A stretch of DNA of 64,000 nucleotides from Sphingobacterium sp. JB170 (lineage in GTDB: Bacteria > Bacteroidota > Bacteroidia > Sphingobacteriales > Sphingobacteriaceae): positions 1 through 64,000 of the forward strand of contig NZ_FUKU01000057.1 in NCBI RefSeq assembly GCF_900163865.1, written 5' to 3'. Numbering within the stretch: position 1 is the first letter of the stretch; each line of letters begins with the position of its first letter. The notes beneath the pieces were generated by a model. That model did not search any database. It worked only from the letters and a program-made list of their open reading frames with translations, and was not told where the DNA came from. The position numbers and the translations under genes are program-made. Below are positions 46,864-55,611 of this stretch, piece after piece.

Positions 46864-47780
46864 TACCAGTCTAATAACTCTAGGATACGACTAAGGTCAT
46901 CTTCGCTATCGAATGGAATCTCAATAGCGCCTTTACCTTTGCTATTTTTAAGGCTCAACCTGACGCGCGTTGAAAATCGCGAAGCAAGATCGTCCTCAAT
47001 CTTCTGATACTGAAAGTCGAGCTGCTTGCCTACAGGGTGTTTCTTAGGCTTACTTTGTTCTTGGATATTACGCACCAGTATTTCGGTCATCCTTACCGAA
47101 AGACCTTTATCAATAATCTCCTGAAACACGAACAGCTGCTTATCGATTTCACCGACATTAATCAATGCCCGGGCATGCCCCATCGAAATCTGTCCGTCGC
47201 GAATCCCGGCCTGTATGATTGGTGGAAGCTTCAAAAGGCGTAAGTAGTTCGTTACGGTAGAACGGTTTTTGCTGACACGCTCTCCGAGCTGCTCCTGTTT
47301 GAGGTTGCACTCTTCAATCATGCGCTGAAAACTCAAAGCGACTTCAATCGCATTTAAGTTTTCGCGTTGTATATTCTCAATTAGCGCCATCTCGAGCATC
47401 TGCTGATCGTTCGCCGTACGAACATAGGCAGGCACGTCTTCAATGCCCGCCATCTTGCAGGCACGTAAACGGCGCTCTCCACTAATTAACTGATATTCAT
47501 TTTTACCGACCTGACGGACAGTGATTGGTTGTATAAGTCCCTGCGTAACGATCGAATCAGCTAGTTCTTGCATAGACTGTTCATCGAAATCCGATCGTGG
47601 TTGAAAAGGGTTCACCGCGATTTCGCTGAGCTTAATAAAGTTGATGCTTCCCGCAGCGGTCTTTGTCGTCTCTACTGTTGCAGGCGCTGCCGGCTGCTTA
47701 CCTTTAGAAACTTCGATATCATCCGACTGTAACAAAGCGCCTAAGCCTTTCCCTAACCCCGTTTTTCTCTGTATTGCCAT
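46863..47780 (-). CDS. parB: Chromosome partitioning protein ParB
   Basis: A 305-residue protein from the ATG at 47780 (MAIQRKTGLGKGLGALL); a longer in-frame start would overlap parA. The N-terminal CTPase/ParB domain (about 40-130) has EIAVNPFQPR and SGERRLRACKMAG; the central helix-turn-helix (EQLGERVSKNRSTVTNYLRLLKLP) binds parS; the C-terminus is the dimerisation region. It is a CTP-dependent DNA clamp that loads at parS and organises the origin. No parS sequence (TGTTTCACGTGAAACA-like) was seen in the window. Confidence 0.96.
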   Translation of the reverse strand: MAIQRKTGLGKGLGALLQSDDIEVSKGKQPAAPATVETTKTAAGSINFIKLSEIAVNPFQPRSDFDEQSMQELADSIVTQGLIQPITVRQVGKNEYQLISGERRLRACKMAGIEDVPAYVRTANDQQMLEMALIENIQRENLNAIEVALSFQRMIEECNLKQEQLGERVSKNRSTVTNYLRLLKLPPIIQAGIRDGQISMGHARALINVGEIDKQLFVFQEIIDKGLSVRMTEILVRNIQEQSKPKKHPVGKQLDFQYQKIEDDLASRFSTRVRLSLKNSKGKGAIEIPFDSEDDLSRILELLDW

Positions 47781-47781
47781 A

Positions 47782-48579
47782 TTATACTGTTGCTGTTTGC
47801 GATTTCTCGATTGCCATGCCATTTTTCTGCAAAATCTCGCGCGCTAGATTCAAGTAATTGATCGCTCCTTTACAGGAAGCATCGTGCATAATTACCGAAA
47901 TACCAAAGCTTGGCGCTTCACTCAAACGGGTGTTCCGCTGAATGATCGTATCAAAAACGAGATCTGCAAAATGTGTACGTACTTCTTCGACTACTTGATT
48001 GGACAGGCGTAGACGCACATCGTACATCGTTAGCAAGATACCCTCGATCTCCAGTGCAGTATTTAATCGCGACTGAACAATCTTTATTGTGTTGAGCAAT
48101 TTACCTAACCCTTCCAGCGCAAAATATTCACACTGCACCGGAATGATAACCGAATCGGATGCCGTTAGCGCGTTGATGGTAATTAGCCCAAGCGATGGCG
48201 AACAGTCGATGATCACAAAGTCATAATCGTCTTTCACCTCGGCTAACATCTTCATCATCTTGAACTCACGTTCTTCCATGTTGATCATCTCGATCTCGGC
48301 TCCCACTAGATCAATGTGCGCGGGTAGTAAATCTAAGTTCGGTGTTTCGGTCGGCTGAATCGCATCACGCGGATCTAAATCATTCACCAGACACTCATAC
48401 ACACTGGATTTTATGGCGCGCGGATCAAAGCCAATGCCCGAAGTCGAGTTTGCTTGAGGATCTGCATCAACAAGTAACGTCTTGTGTTCAAGAACAGCTA
48501 AACTCGCTGCCAGGTTGATCGACGTTGTTGTTTTACCTACACCACCCTTTTGATTGGCAATTGCTATTATTTTTCCCAT
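47782..48579 (-). CDS. parA: Chromosome partitioning ATPase ParA (Soj)
   Basis: A 265-residue ATPase from the ATG at 48579 (MGKIIAIANQKGGVGKTTT); an 11-residue upstream extension is unlikely. The deviant Walker A is KGGVGKTTT, followed by LLVDADPQAN and VIIDCSPSLG. No N-terminal DNA-binding extension, so it is of the chromosomal Soj type. It works with ParB in origin segregation. First gene of the five-gene string; parB follows after one base. Confidence 0.96.
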   Translation of the reverse strand: MGKIIAIANQKGGVGKTTTSINLAASLAVLEHKTLLVDADPQANSTSGIGFDPRAIKSSVYECLVNDLDPRDAIQPTETPNLDLLPAHIDLVGAEIEMINMEEREFKMMKMLAEVKDDYDFVIIDCSPSLGLITINALTASDSVIIPVQCEYFALEGLGKLLNTIKIVQSRLNTALEIEGILLTMYDVRLRLSNQVVEEVRTHFADLVFDTIIQRNTRLSEAPSFGISVIMHDASCKGAINYLNLAREILQKNGMAIEKSQTATV

Positions 48580-48796
48580 GAGCTTGAAATCGTTTCTAAA
48601 TCTAACTATCAATGATTGCCATCGTCCCCTAAATTAATCCAAAGTTACATTTCCCATTCAAAGGAAATGCTTAAATGATGTTAAATTAGTACTTTTGACA
48701 ATAAGCCCTTTTATCACCGACTAAGGTTGCTAAGATACAAAAAATAGCATTACCTCTCAATATGCGTGCGTGGGTTTTTAAAGCAAATGACATCAA

Positions 48797-49321
48797 ATGA
48801 ACTTAATAATTTCTGGCACCAATAGAGAAAAAAGCAACTCTTTAAAAATTGCGAATTACTACTTAGAACAGCTTCATACCAAAGGGGACGATCAATGGGA
48901 AATACTTTCACTAAAAGACGTCCCACACATGCTCGCCTTCACGGACTTATACGGCAAGCGTAGCCCGGCTTTCGAGCCAATTCAAGCGCGGATTTCTGAG
49001 GCCCGAAAATTCATATTTATTGTCCCAGAATATAACGGTAGCTTCCCCGGTATTTTAAAAACTTTTGTTGACGCGTGCGCTTTCCCGGCATCCTTTTTCC
49101 ACAAGAAAGCCGCACTTGTCGGTCTTTCCTCGGGGAAATACGGAAATATTCGCGGGATCGACCATTTTACGGGTGTTTGTAACTATATGCGCATGCATGT
49201 GTTGCCTTTAAAAATACATTTACCGCAAGTCCAAAATGAATTGGATGCTGCCGGACAACTCCCTGACGAGCTAACCAAAAAGTTTGTCAACGAGCAGATC
49301 GACGAAATCATCCGTTTCTAA
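48797..49321 (+). CDS. NADPH-dependent FMN reductase family protein
   Basis: A 174-residue flavodoxin-like protein. The FMN phosphate loop is SGTNREKSNSLKIA at the N-terminus; VPEYNGSFPGILKTFVDA is the central family motif and GLSSGKYGNIRG follows. Such enzymes reduce FMN, quinones, azo compounds or chromate with NADPH. It stands alone upstream of the sulfur-type cluster with its own terminator between them. Physiological substrate unknown. Confidence 0.85.
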   Translation: MNLIISGTNREKSNSLKIANYYLEQLHTKGDDQWEILSLKDVPHMLAFTDLYGKRSPAFEPIQARISEARKFIFIVPEYNGSFPGILKTFVDACAFPASFFHKKAALVGLSSGKYGNIRGIDHFTGVCNYMRMHVLPLKIHLPQVQNELDAAGQLPDELTKKFVNEQIDEIIRF

Positions 49322-49325
49322 TAAT

Positions 49326-49357
49326 AGGGCACGCATTTAGTTCGTGCCTTCATTTTT
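49326..49357 (+). terminator. Terminator of the FMN reductase gene
   Basis: Stem GGCACG over CGTGCC, loop of nine bases, then TTCATTTTTATTT, right after the stop codon. Confidence 0.6.
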
Positions 49358-49596
49358 ATTTCACTGAATCCATACCGGGACCTTTAACGACAAAAATACG
49401 CGGACAAACCCCACATTGATTCCGTTAAAAAAACTATTAATTCTACAGAAAATATAGTATTATTTTGCTTAAAAATAAGCAAAATATTCAAGTTAATTTT
49501 ACTATTAACGTAACGAATGCTTTACCATAACCAAGCGTTATACCCCATAAAAATTGAGCATTTTAATGTCAGTCCAATTATACTCATATTTGTTTT

Positions 49597-50619
49597 ATGC
49601 CAAATTCAAACAACCCAAACGAATCTATGAGTGCTGCCGCTCGCATGAGCAAGCAGGTAAAAACATTAGCTATATTATGTATAATACTATTGATTATTAT
49701 ACCCGTAATACTTTACACAAATAAAGCGGTCCTTCGTGAAGGCAAAATGGCGGATACTGCTGGCAAAATAACAAGGGTTCCGACAGATTTCCAGATCCCT
49801 AATTTCGAGGATTCACCCGAAGGGAAACTAGCGGCTTACGGCTACGATTTAATTACGCAAACCTACGCTCTTTTAGGTCCGGGCAGCAAGCTTGCGGTCT
49901 CGGGCAACAGCCTCTCGTGCACCAGTTGCCATTTAAATGGCGGTACCAAACCCTACGCAGCTCCATATATCGGCCTTACAGGGCTATTCCCGATCTATAT
50001 TGGCAGAGAAAATAAAATAGAATCGCTAGAAGAGCGCATAAACGGATGTTTTGAGCGCAGCATGAACGGCAAGCCGCTTGAGGTGAACAGCCTAGAAATG
50101 CGCGCGATGCTCAGCTACATTAAACACCTCAGCAAAGATGTCCCCGTAGGCACACGTTTAGCCGGTCAAGGTTTCGTGGATTTAAAAGCACCAAACCGCG
50201 CTGCAGATTTGGAACACGGCGCGAGCATCTATAAAAATGTTTGTGCGAGCTGCCATGGCGGAGGCGGCGAGGGACTTCGCGGATCTCCCGGAAATAGAGA
50301 AGGCGGCTACATCTATCCCCAACTTTGGGGCAGCGATACCTACAACGATGGTGCAGGAATGTCGCGTATCTTAACAGCCGCTAAATTTATCAAAGGGAAT
50401 ATGCCCCTTGGGGTGCGCCACGATGCACCACAACTCAGCGATGAGGAAGCCTACGACGTAGCCGGATACATCAATAGTCATCCGCGCGCCGAAAAAACAG
50501 GAAAGCAATTTGATTACCCTGATCTTTCTAAAAAACCGAAGGATGCCCCGTACCCACCCTACAAGGATAACATCACGACCCTCCAGCACAAGTACGGCCC
50601 CTTTGACTTTGAATCGTAA
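49597..50619 (+). CDS. Dihaem c-type cytochrome, thiosulfate dehydrogenase (TsdA)-like
   Basis: A 340-residue periplasmic cytochrome held by an N-terminal membrane helix (about 21-40). Two haem sites: C108-T-S-C-H112 and C216-A-S-C-H220. TsdA-type marks are strong: RINGCFERSMNG with C151, the position of the unusual cysteine ligand of haem 1 in TsdA, then LEMRAMLSYIK, YPQLWGSDTYNDGAGM and FIKGNMP. TsdA enzymes convert thiosulfate and tetrathionate. A -7-like CATATTTG lies 4 bases before this ATG, so translation may begin instead at the ATG at 49627. First gene of a four-gene cluster. Confidence 0.85.
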   Translation: MPNSNNPNESMSAAARMSKQVKTLAILCIILLIIIPVILYTNKAVLREGKMADTAGKITRVPTDFQIPNFEDSPEGKLAAYGYDLITQTYALLGPGSKLAVSGNSLSCTSCHLNGGTKPYAAPYIGLTGLFPIYIGRENKIESLEERINGCFERSMNGKPLEVNSLEMRAMLSYIKHLSKDVPVGTRLAGQGFVDLKAPNRAADLEHGASIYKNVCASCHGGGGEGLRGSPGNREGGYIYPQLWGSDTYNDGAGMSRILTAAKFIKGNMPLGVRHDAPQLSDEEAYDVAGYINSHPRAEKTGKQFDYPDLSKKPKDAPYPPYKDNITTLQHKYGPFDFES

Positions 50620-50649
50620 TACATATTTAGACACATAAACAAAAACAAA

Positions 50650-51114
50650 ATGAAACAAAAAATCATTATCGCTGCATTCATACTATTGGCGAGCATTACC
50701 ATGCACGCGCAGGCACAAGATCCCGTAGCGAAAAACAAGTCTTATACGGGTGCGCGAGCAACGGGGAACACCTATCATGTAATTTATCAATTGGATTCGG
50801 GATCGCCGGAGATTATTAAAAAGGCCATTCGAAATATTAAAAACTTATTAAATGACCCGCGCCTTGAAGGAAAATTAGAAGTCGAACTTGTAGCATTTTC
50901 AGACGGAACAGAAGCCTTCCGCAAAGAGAGCGAGTACGAGCAGGGCATTAAAGATCTACTCGATCAAGGCGTGCTGATCGTACAATGCATGAATACCCTG
51001 AAAGAGCGCAAGATCGACAAAAGCGAACTCTACGATTTCCTTGCCTATACGCCCTCAGGCAATGGCGAGCTCGTAATTCGCGCTGCACAAGGATGGGCCA
51101 TCGTTAAACCTTAA
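50650..51114 (+). CDS. Exported DsrE-like protein
   Basis: A 154-residue protein with a signal peptide (about 1-22, ending QAQ). The rest is a DsrE/F-like fold (YHVIYQLDSGSPEIIKKAIRNIKNLL; VELVAFSDG) with a single cysteine C113 in LIVQCMNTLKER, the position of the persulfide-carrying cysteine of DsrE-type sulfur carriers. Most DsrE proteins are cytosolic; this one is exported, placing it with the cytochrome encoded 30 bases upstream. It may bind or pass on sulfane sulfur. Inference from fold and neighbours. Confidence 0.78.
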   Translation: MKQKIIIAAFILLASITMHAQAQDPVAKNKSYTGARATGNTYHVIYQLDSGSPEIIKKAIRNIKNLLNDPRLEGKLEVELVAFSDGTEAFRKESEYEQGIKDLLDQGVLIVQCMNTLKERKIDKSELYDFLAYTPSGNGELVIRAAQGWAIVKP

Positions 51115-51123
51115 TCACAAAAC

Positions 51124-52056
51124 ATGAAAATCTTAAATAAAACGACCTTATTAAATTTTCTCTTACTGCTAATCTGCACGCCATTAGTACCGCTGAAAGC
51201 GCAAGACCCACACCGTTTTGATCCACCATGGAACACGCCTCCTGAATCCACGGTCAACTTCACCATTGCAGGCATAAACAACGTGCCGGACCTCCATGGA
51301 GATATTGTAGCCCCACAACTTGTCGTATTTTTTGCAGGCAACCAATTCATGTGTATCGATGAATTGATCGCGGGCTTTAAAAAGGAAAACCCACAAATCG
51401 AACGTGTCTTTGTAGAGACGCTCCCTCCTGGCATCTTGGCGCGTCAAATCAAAGGAGGCTCACTTACTATTGGGAATTTACGCATCACACACAAACCCGA
51501 CATTTTTGCTGCTGGCAAGGGACTTATCTCCTCAATGCGTGATTATTTCAGTCAGACAGAAACCTATACCTATAACGGATTAAGTTTAATGGTCGCCAAG
51601 GGAAATCCCAAGAAAGTTACCAAGCTGACCGATCTAGCGGCCAAGAACCTTCGTGTATCGATGCCAAACCCAGCCTGGGAGGGAATAGGCGCACAAATCG
51701 AAAGCGCCTATAAAAAAGCGGGGGGAGAGCAGTTACGGCAAACTATTATGGAGCATAAAACGAACGATGGAACAACCTATCTAACGCGCATCCATCACCG
51801 TGAAAGCCCTTTACGTGTACTACTCAATGAGAGCGATGTCGCCCCCGTCTGGACCTCCGAAATCGTATATCAAAAACTAATTGGGCATCCTGTTGAGGAG
51901 GTTAAAATTGATCCTCAGCAAAATATCCGTGCAGAATATGTGGCCGCTCGAATGAAAGATGCCCCGCGCCCCGAGGCTGCCGATCTATTTATCGCGTATA
52001 TGGTTTCCGATCAGGCCAAGGCAATCTACCGGAAATATGGATTTCAAACCGAATGA
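51124..52056 (+). CDS. Periplasmic type II substrate-binding protein, ModA-like
   Basis: A 310-residue exported protein; signal peptide about 1-26 (ending PLKAQ). The fold is that of type II periplasmic binding proteins of the molybdate/sulfate group (KPDIFAAGKGLISSMRDYF; YNGLSLMVAKGNPKKVTKLTDLA; RVSMPNPAWEGIGAQIESAY; DVAPVWTSEIVYQKL). No permease or ATPase gene accompanies it, so it may bind an oxyanion for sensing or for delivery to the neighbouring redox proteins rather than for ABC import. It lies 9 bases after the DsrE-like gene and 33 before a LysR regulator. Ligand unknown. Confidence 0.75.
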   Translation: MKILNKTTLLNFLLLLICTPLVPLKAQDPHRFDPPWNTPPESTVNFTIAGINNVPDLHGDIVAPQLVVFFAGNQFMCIDELIAGFKKENPQIERVFVETLPPGILARQIKGGSLTIGNLRITHKPDIFAAGKGLISSMRDYFSQTETYTYNGLSLMVAKGNPKKVTKLTDLAAKNLRVSMPNPAWEGIGAQIESAYKKAGGEQLRQTIMEHKTNDGTTYLTRIHHRESPLRVLLNESDVAPVWTSEIVYQKLIGHPVEEVKIDPQQNIRAEYVAARMKDAPRPEAADLFIAYMVSDQAKAIYRKYGFQTE

Positions 52057-52089
52057 GGCTAGAATGCATTATTTTGACTAATATTGACC

Positions 52090-53013
52090 ATGATAAACGC
52101 CGACTTCAAAATAATGGTCTTCATCTCTGCCGCTCGACACCAGAATTTCACACGTGCTGCCAAGGAGTTGAACATATCCCAACCGGCCGTAACCAAGAAT
52201 ATCCAAGAATTGGAATCGCAGGCCGGGGGGAATCTTTTTGAACGGAATGGGCACAGCATTAGCCTGACCAAAGCTGGGAAATTGCTACTTGAGTATGCCT
52301 TGAAGATTACCGCAGCGTACGAAGCGTTCAACTGCGAATTGGGCCTCATGAAGGGCGTGCTTACCGGGGAGCTGCGGCTTGGCGCTAGCACGACACTCTC
52401 GCACTTCATTCTCCCCGATATATTAGCGGCCTTCCACTTAGCGTACCCCAGTATCAGTATGAATGTACTGCACGGTAATTCACGGAAAATCGAAGATTTG
52501 GTGGCAAGGCATGTCATCGATCTTGGGGTCGTGGAAGGCCTCTCCGACAATCCCGCGCTGAAATATGAAATGTTTTTAAAAGATGAAATAGTTCTAGTCA
52601 CGCGTGCGGGAAACCCGAAGATAAATGCGATCGAGAACAACCCTGCACAGGAACTTTTAAATATCGAGTTTGTACTTCGGGAACAGGGGTCGGGCACGAA
52701 TGAGATTATCCGTCGCGCAGTCACTCATGCAGGTATTGCCTGGCAGGATCTATATGTCAAAGTACATTTAGCAAGTACCGAAAGCATCAAGCGTTTCTTG
52801 CTTGCGACCGACTGCTTTTCTTTTTTGTCCATACACGCTGTTGCCAAAGAAATTCACAACCGTGAACTTGTTTTAGTGGAGGTTAGTAATTTCATTATGG
52901 AACGTAACTTTTATTTCGTGCGCCCTCATGGTGTGATTGGCCATCTTCCTGAAGCTTTCCGGCAATTCGCCCTCGAGCGTTTCGCTAAAAACGGCTTTTT
53001 CAACCTCTCGTAA
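52090..53013 (+). CDS. LysR family transcriptional regulator
   Basis: A 307-residue regulator from the ATG at 52090 (an upstream TTG is in frame). The N-terminal winged helix has FISAARHQNFTRAAKELNISQPAVTKNIQELE; the rest is the effector-binding domain, itself a type II binding-protein fold (LRLGASTTLSHFILPDILAAF; REQGSGTNEIIRRAV). The wording is of the CysL/CbbR-like group, which sense metabolites of sulfur or carbon fixation. Last gene of the TsdA-DsrE-binding protein cluster, and likely its regulator. Confidence 0.9.
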   Translation: MINADFKIMVFISAARHQNFTRAAKELNISQPAVTKNIQELESQAGGNLFERNGHSISLTKAGKLLLEYALKITAAYEAFNCELGLMKGVLTGELRLGASTTLSHFILPDILAAFHLAYPSISMNVLHGNSRKIEDLVARHVIDLGVVEGLSDNPALKYEMFLKDEIVLVTRAGNPKINAIENNPAQELLNIEFVLREQGSGTNEIIRRAVTHAGIAWQDLYVKVHLASTESIKRFLLATDCFSFLSIHAVAKEIHNRELVLVEVSNFIMERNFYFVRPHGVIGHLPEAFRQFALERFAKNGFFNLS

Positions 53014-53161
53014 GCGACCTAGCGCACGACGGTGATTTGTCAATAAACTTCGTAACAAAATATGTGCTTGCCGACGAGGCCAAGCTTTGTCTATATGGTT
53101 ATGTCACCGCTTGCCGATCCCCAACCAATTCGCTATCTATTAAAATCACGACGAAAAATAA

Positions 53162-53992
53162 CTACCGCTGATCGGTGATAATATTATTTAAAAGTTGCTC
53201 TACATTTTGGCGAAAAGCAACTGCGTTCTCTTTGTATTCCCCTAAAGTGTGTTTGTGTTCTTCATAGTGAAACATGCTCCATTCGCCGTTGTTGTACTCT
53301 AAGGCTGTTAAATTCTCAATCCAGTCTCCCGAATTTAGATACACACAGCTTCCTTTTTTCGTTTCTACAGTACGTATTTGCGGCTGGTGAATGTGTCCAC
53401 AAATCACGTAGTCGTATAAGTTCTCAATTGCAAGGTGTGAAGCTGTCTCCTCGAAATCAGTAATAAAACGGACCGCCTTCTTCACGGAGTTTTTGATTTG
53501 CTTAGAAAGCGAATATTTCTCCCGTCCAATGCCTAGAAGCATCCAATTTATAATATTATTCAGCTGAATTAATCGATCATAACCCCAACCACCAAGTTTT
53601 GCTAACCATTTCGTATGCTGAATTGAAGCGTCGAACACATCCCCGTGAAAGATCCACACTTTCTTGCCGTTTAATTCCAGTAAAAGTCTATTTGTTAAAG
53701 CAATGTTGCCAAACTGCATTTTACCAAATTTACGCAACATCTCATCATGGTTTCCCGTTATGTATGTGACCTCACAATCTTGATAGGCGAGGTCTAAAAT
53801 ATGTTTCAATACACCTAAGTGTGATTCTGGAAAATAACTTTTCCTGAATTGCCAGATATCAATGATATCACCGTTCAAAACCAGCTTTTTTGGATTAATA
53901 GATGACAAATATTGCATGAGCTCGCGGGAGCGGCATCCATATGTTCCAAGATGCACGTCTGAGATTACAACTAGTTCAACGTCTCGCTTCAT
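53162..53992 (-). CDS. Metallophosphoesterase, UDP-2,3-diacylglucosamine diphosphatase-like (LpxH family)
   Basis: A 276-residue cytosolic enzyme from the ATG at 53992; a TTG 15 bases upstream overlaps a -7-like TACTTTG. Metal motifs are ISDVHLG, NGDIIDIW, TGNHDEML, FHGDVFD and CGHIHQPQ. The spacing and the insert (WLAKLGGWGYDRLIQLNNIINWM) resemble LpxH/LpxH2 enzymes, which cleave UDP-2,3-diacylglucosamine in lipid A synthesis. Other calcineurin-like hydrolases share the motifs, so the substrate is likely but not proven. Alone on its strand. Confidence 0.82.
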   Translation of the reverse strand: MKRDVELVVISDVHLGTYGCRSRELMQYLSSINPKKLVLNGDIIDIWQFRKSYFPESHLGVLKHILDLAYQDCEVTYITGNHDEMLRKFGKMQFGNIALTNRLLLELNGKKVWIFHGDVFDASIQHTKWLAKLGGWGYDRLIQLNNIINWMLLGIGREKYSLSKQIKNSVKKAVRFITDFEETASHLAIENLYDYVICGHIHQPQIRTVETKKGSCVYLNSGDWIENLTALEYNNGEWSMFHYEEHKHTLGEYKENAVAFRQNVEQLLNNIITDQR

Positions 53993-54277
53993 ATCGGTTT
54001 TTTTCAAAGTACGATAATCTATATTAATACATCATTACTGCATAATTAACAAATTATCAAGTTTTTAATGATCCTTGTATACGGAATATACAAATTAAAT
54101 TACGGACAATATCACATGATGATTCACGATCTATTGAACACAATTTGCACCATACTTCGAAGAGAAGTACAGACGATAGTACGGGATGCGCTGAGGCTCG
54201 CCAATCGAGCATTTTAACGGGCGGCAGACGGCTCAAAGTGCAATGAATCGAAGACCGAAGCCATGACAATAGAGCGG

Positions 54278-54919
54278 CTAAGGATTCCCCACCACATAAC
54301 CGAGCATATAATCTTGGAATTTCTCATAGTAAACTTGGAACGAGGTTACTACACCATCTTTTGTAAGCTCAAGGGTAATCACGCCCTGTGGTTTGTAGAC
54401 AAAAGGCAAGATACGCATGTCATTCAAGAATGAAACGCCTTTGTTACCTTGTAATTTATAGACGGCTTCTTTAGCGCACCAACAAGCGTAAAGCTGTTCA
54501 ACAGCGCTCTCACCGATGAAGCTTAGCTCCTGCTTAGAGAGAAATTTTTCTTTTATGCGCAGGATTTTATCTTTAATAATCTCCAAATCGATGCCACACG
54601 GACCTTGGCTGGAAATGAGCACACCTGCATAATCGTACGAGTGCGTTAACGAAATCTCGAAAGAAAAATCAGGAAGAAAAGGTTTACCATTTTCATCCGA
54701 AGGACATGCGATATATCGATCAGTGCGCAGCAGATAGCGAAGAAGCACACGCGTAGCCAGCCAATGCAGCGTACGCTTCCCTTTACGCAGACGTTCAAGT
54801 TTGTCAACCTCTGCGGCATTTAGCTGCAAGTTTGCTAGGAGCTGTTCTGCCGTTTCGTCGATTTTCCATATTGCAAACTTCGTTTGCGCATTGAGTTCCC
54901 TAAGATATACTAATGCCAT
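54278..54919 (-). CDS. 4'-phosphopantetheinyl transferase (Sfp type)
   Basis: A 213-residue enzyme that moves the phosphopantetheine arm of coenzyme A to carrier proteins. The family motifs are GIDLEIIKDKILRI with the magnesium-binding aspartate and glutamate, and CWCAKEAVYKLQG with W/KEA. FEISLTHSYDYAGVLIS is the motif before them. It is shorter than Sfp (about 225) but complete. No polyketide or peptide synthetase is in the window, so a general acyl-carrier role is possible. Confidence 0.88.
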   Translation of the reverse strand: MALVYLRELNAQTKFAIWKIDETAEQLLANLQLNAAEVDKLERLRKGKRTLHWLATRVLLRYLLRTDRYIACPSDENGKPFLPDFSFEISLTHSYDYAGVLISSQGPCGIDLEIIKDKILRIKEKFLSKQELSFIGESAVEQLYACWCAKEAVYKLQGNKGVSFLNDMRILPFVYKPQGVITLELTKDGVVTSFQVYYEKFQDYMLGYVVGNP

Positions 54920-55058
54920 AACTAAATGTAAGAAGTTAATAGCGAACTTACAAAATCGTATGATGGGTAGGGTTTACACGCGCCTATCATCCTGTTGGGT
55001 ATAAATTGATTTTTACGTGGCAGCCAGGGCTACAGCAACAACCACAAAACATTACAAT

Positions 55059-55526
55059 TTAAAATATGAATAACAAGATCCTCTTACCAAACTCCTTATA
55101 TACAACCAGATGCATATGTAGAAACTTTCGCTTGCCGTGAATGCTGGTTTTTACTGTACCTTGCGGCATATCCAATTGCTCGGCAAGCTCTCTGTATTTG
55201 TACCCTTCCAATTATTGCAAAAAAGTTCAGCATTTTCTTTAGGTCATTTATCCGTGGCTCTCGCAAAATCATCTGAAACAAATTTACCGTCTACGGTATT
55301 TGAGGAGACCGGCTCTTGGCAATCGCCATTTTTAAAAGAAATACCTGAAAGCTTTCATACGGGGTTCGCTTTTGCATTTTGCGATATTTGTTTTTGTACA
55401 CGTTCTCCATAATTACATAAAGCCATGCCACCAGTTTTGGGTTTTTAATATCTTTGTCCAGATAACCTAACAAGCGAACCGTAGTCTCTTACACTAGCTG
55501 CCGAAGACGATTTTAGGTGCCCCAAA
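55059..55526 (-). pseudogene. Decayed ECF sigma factor
   Basis: Remnants of a FecI/ECF sigma factor in at least three frames. Region 2: QLV-stop-ETTVRLLGYLDKDIKN then LVAWLYVIMENVYKNKYRK, where the stop (TAA) takes the place of the glutamine in the usual DLVQET. Region 3 linker: SNTVDGKFVSDDFARATDK, followed by a stop. Region 4: EGYKYRELAEQLDMPQGTVK, in another frame and complete to a stop at 55059. The N-terminus before region 2 is unreadable. Nonsense changes and frameshifts show that it is inactive. No anti-sigma or TonB receptor gene is adjacent. Confidence 0.75.
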
Positions 55527-55555
55527 TTAAAGTTGTCTGAATAGAAGCAATAGTG

Positions 55556-55563
55556 TATTTTTG
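55556..55563 (+). promoter_or_regulatory. Promoter of dcd
   Basis: TATTTTTG is a perfect TAnnTTTG -7 box with TTG at 55533-55535, 20 bases upstream, as -33 element. Transcription would begin near 55570, about 40 bases before the dcd ATG. Confidence 0.5.
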
Positions 55564-55611
55564 AAATCTTGTTTTAACCAAAAATCAGAACAAGGATTTT
55601 GACATCGTAAC

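Noticed and set aside
46863..48800. parS site near parAB
   Set aside because: I looked for a TGTTTCACGTGAAACA-like 16-mer and saw none in or around the genes.
54057..54269. 70-codon minus-strand frame between the LpxH-like and Sfp-type genes
   Set aside because: No hydrophobic, repeat or domain pattern and no family resemblance.
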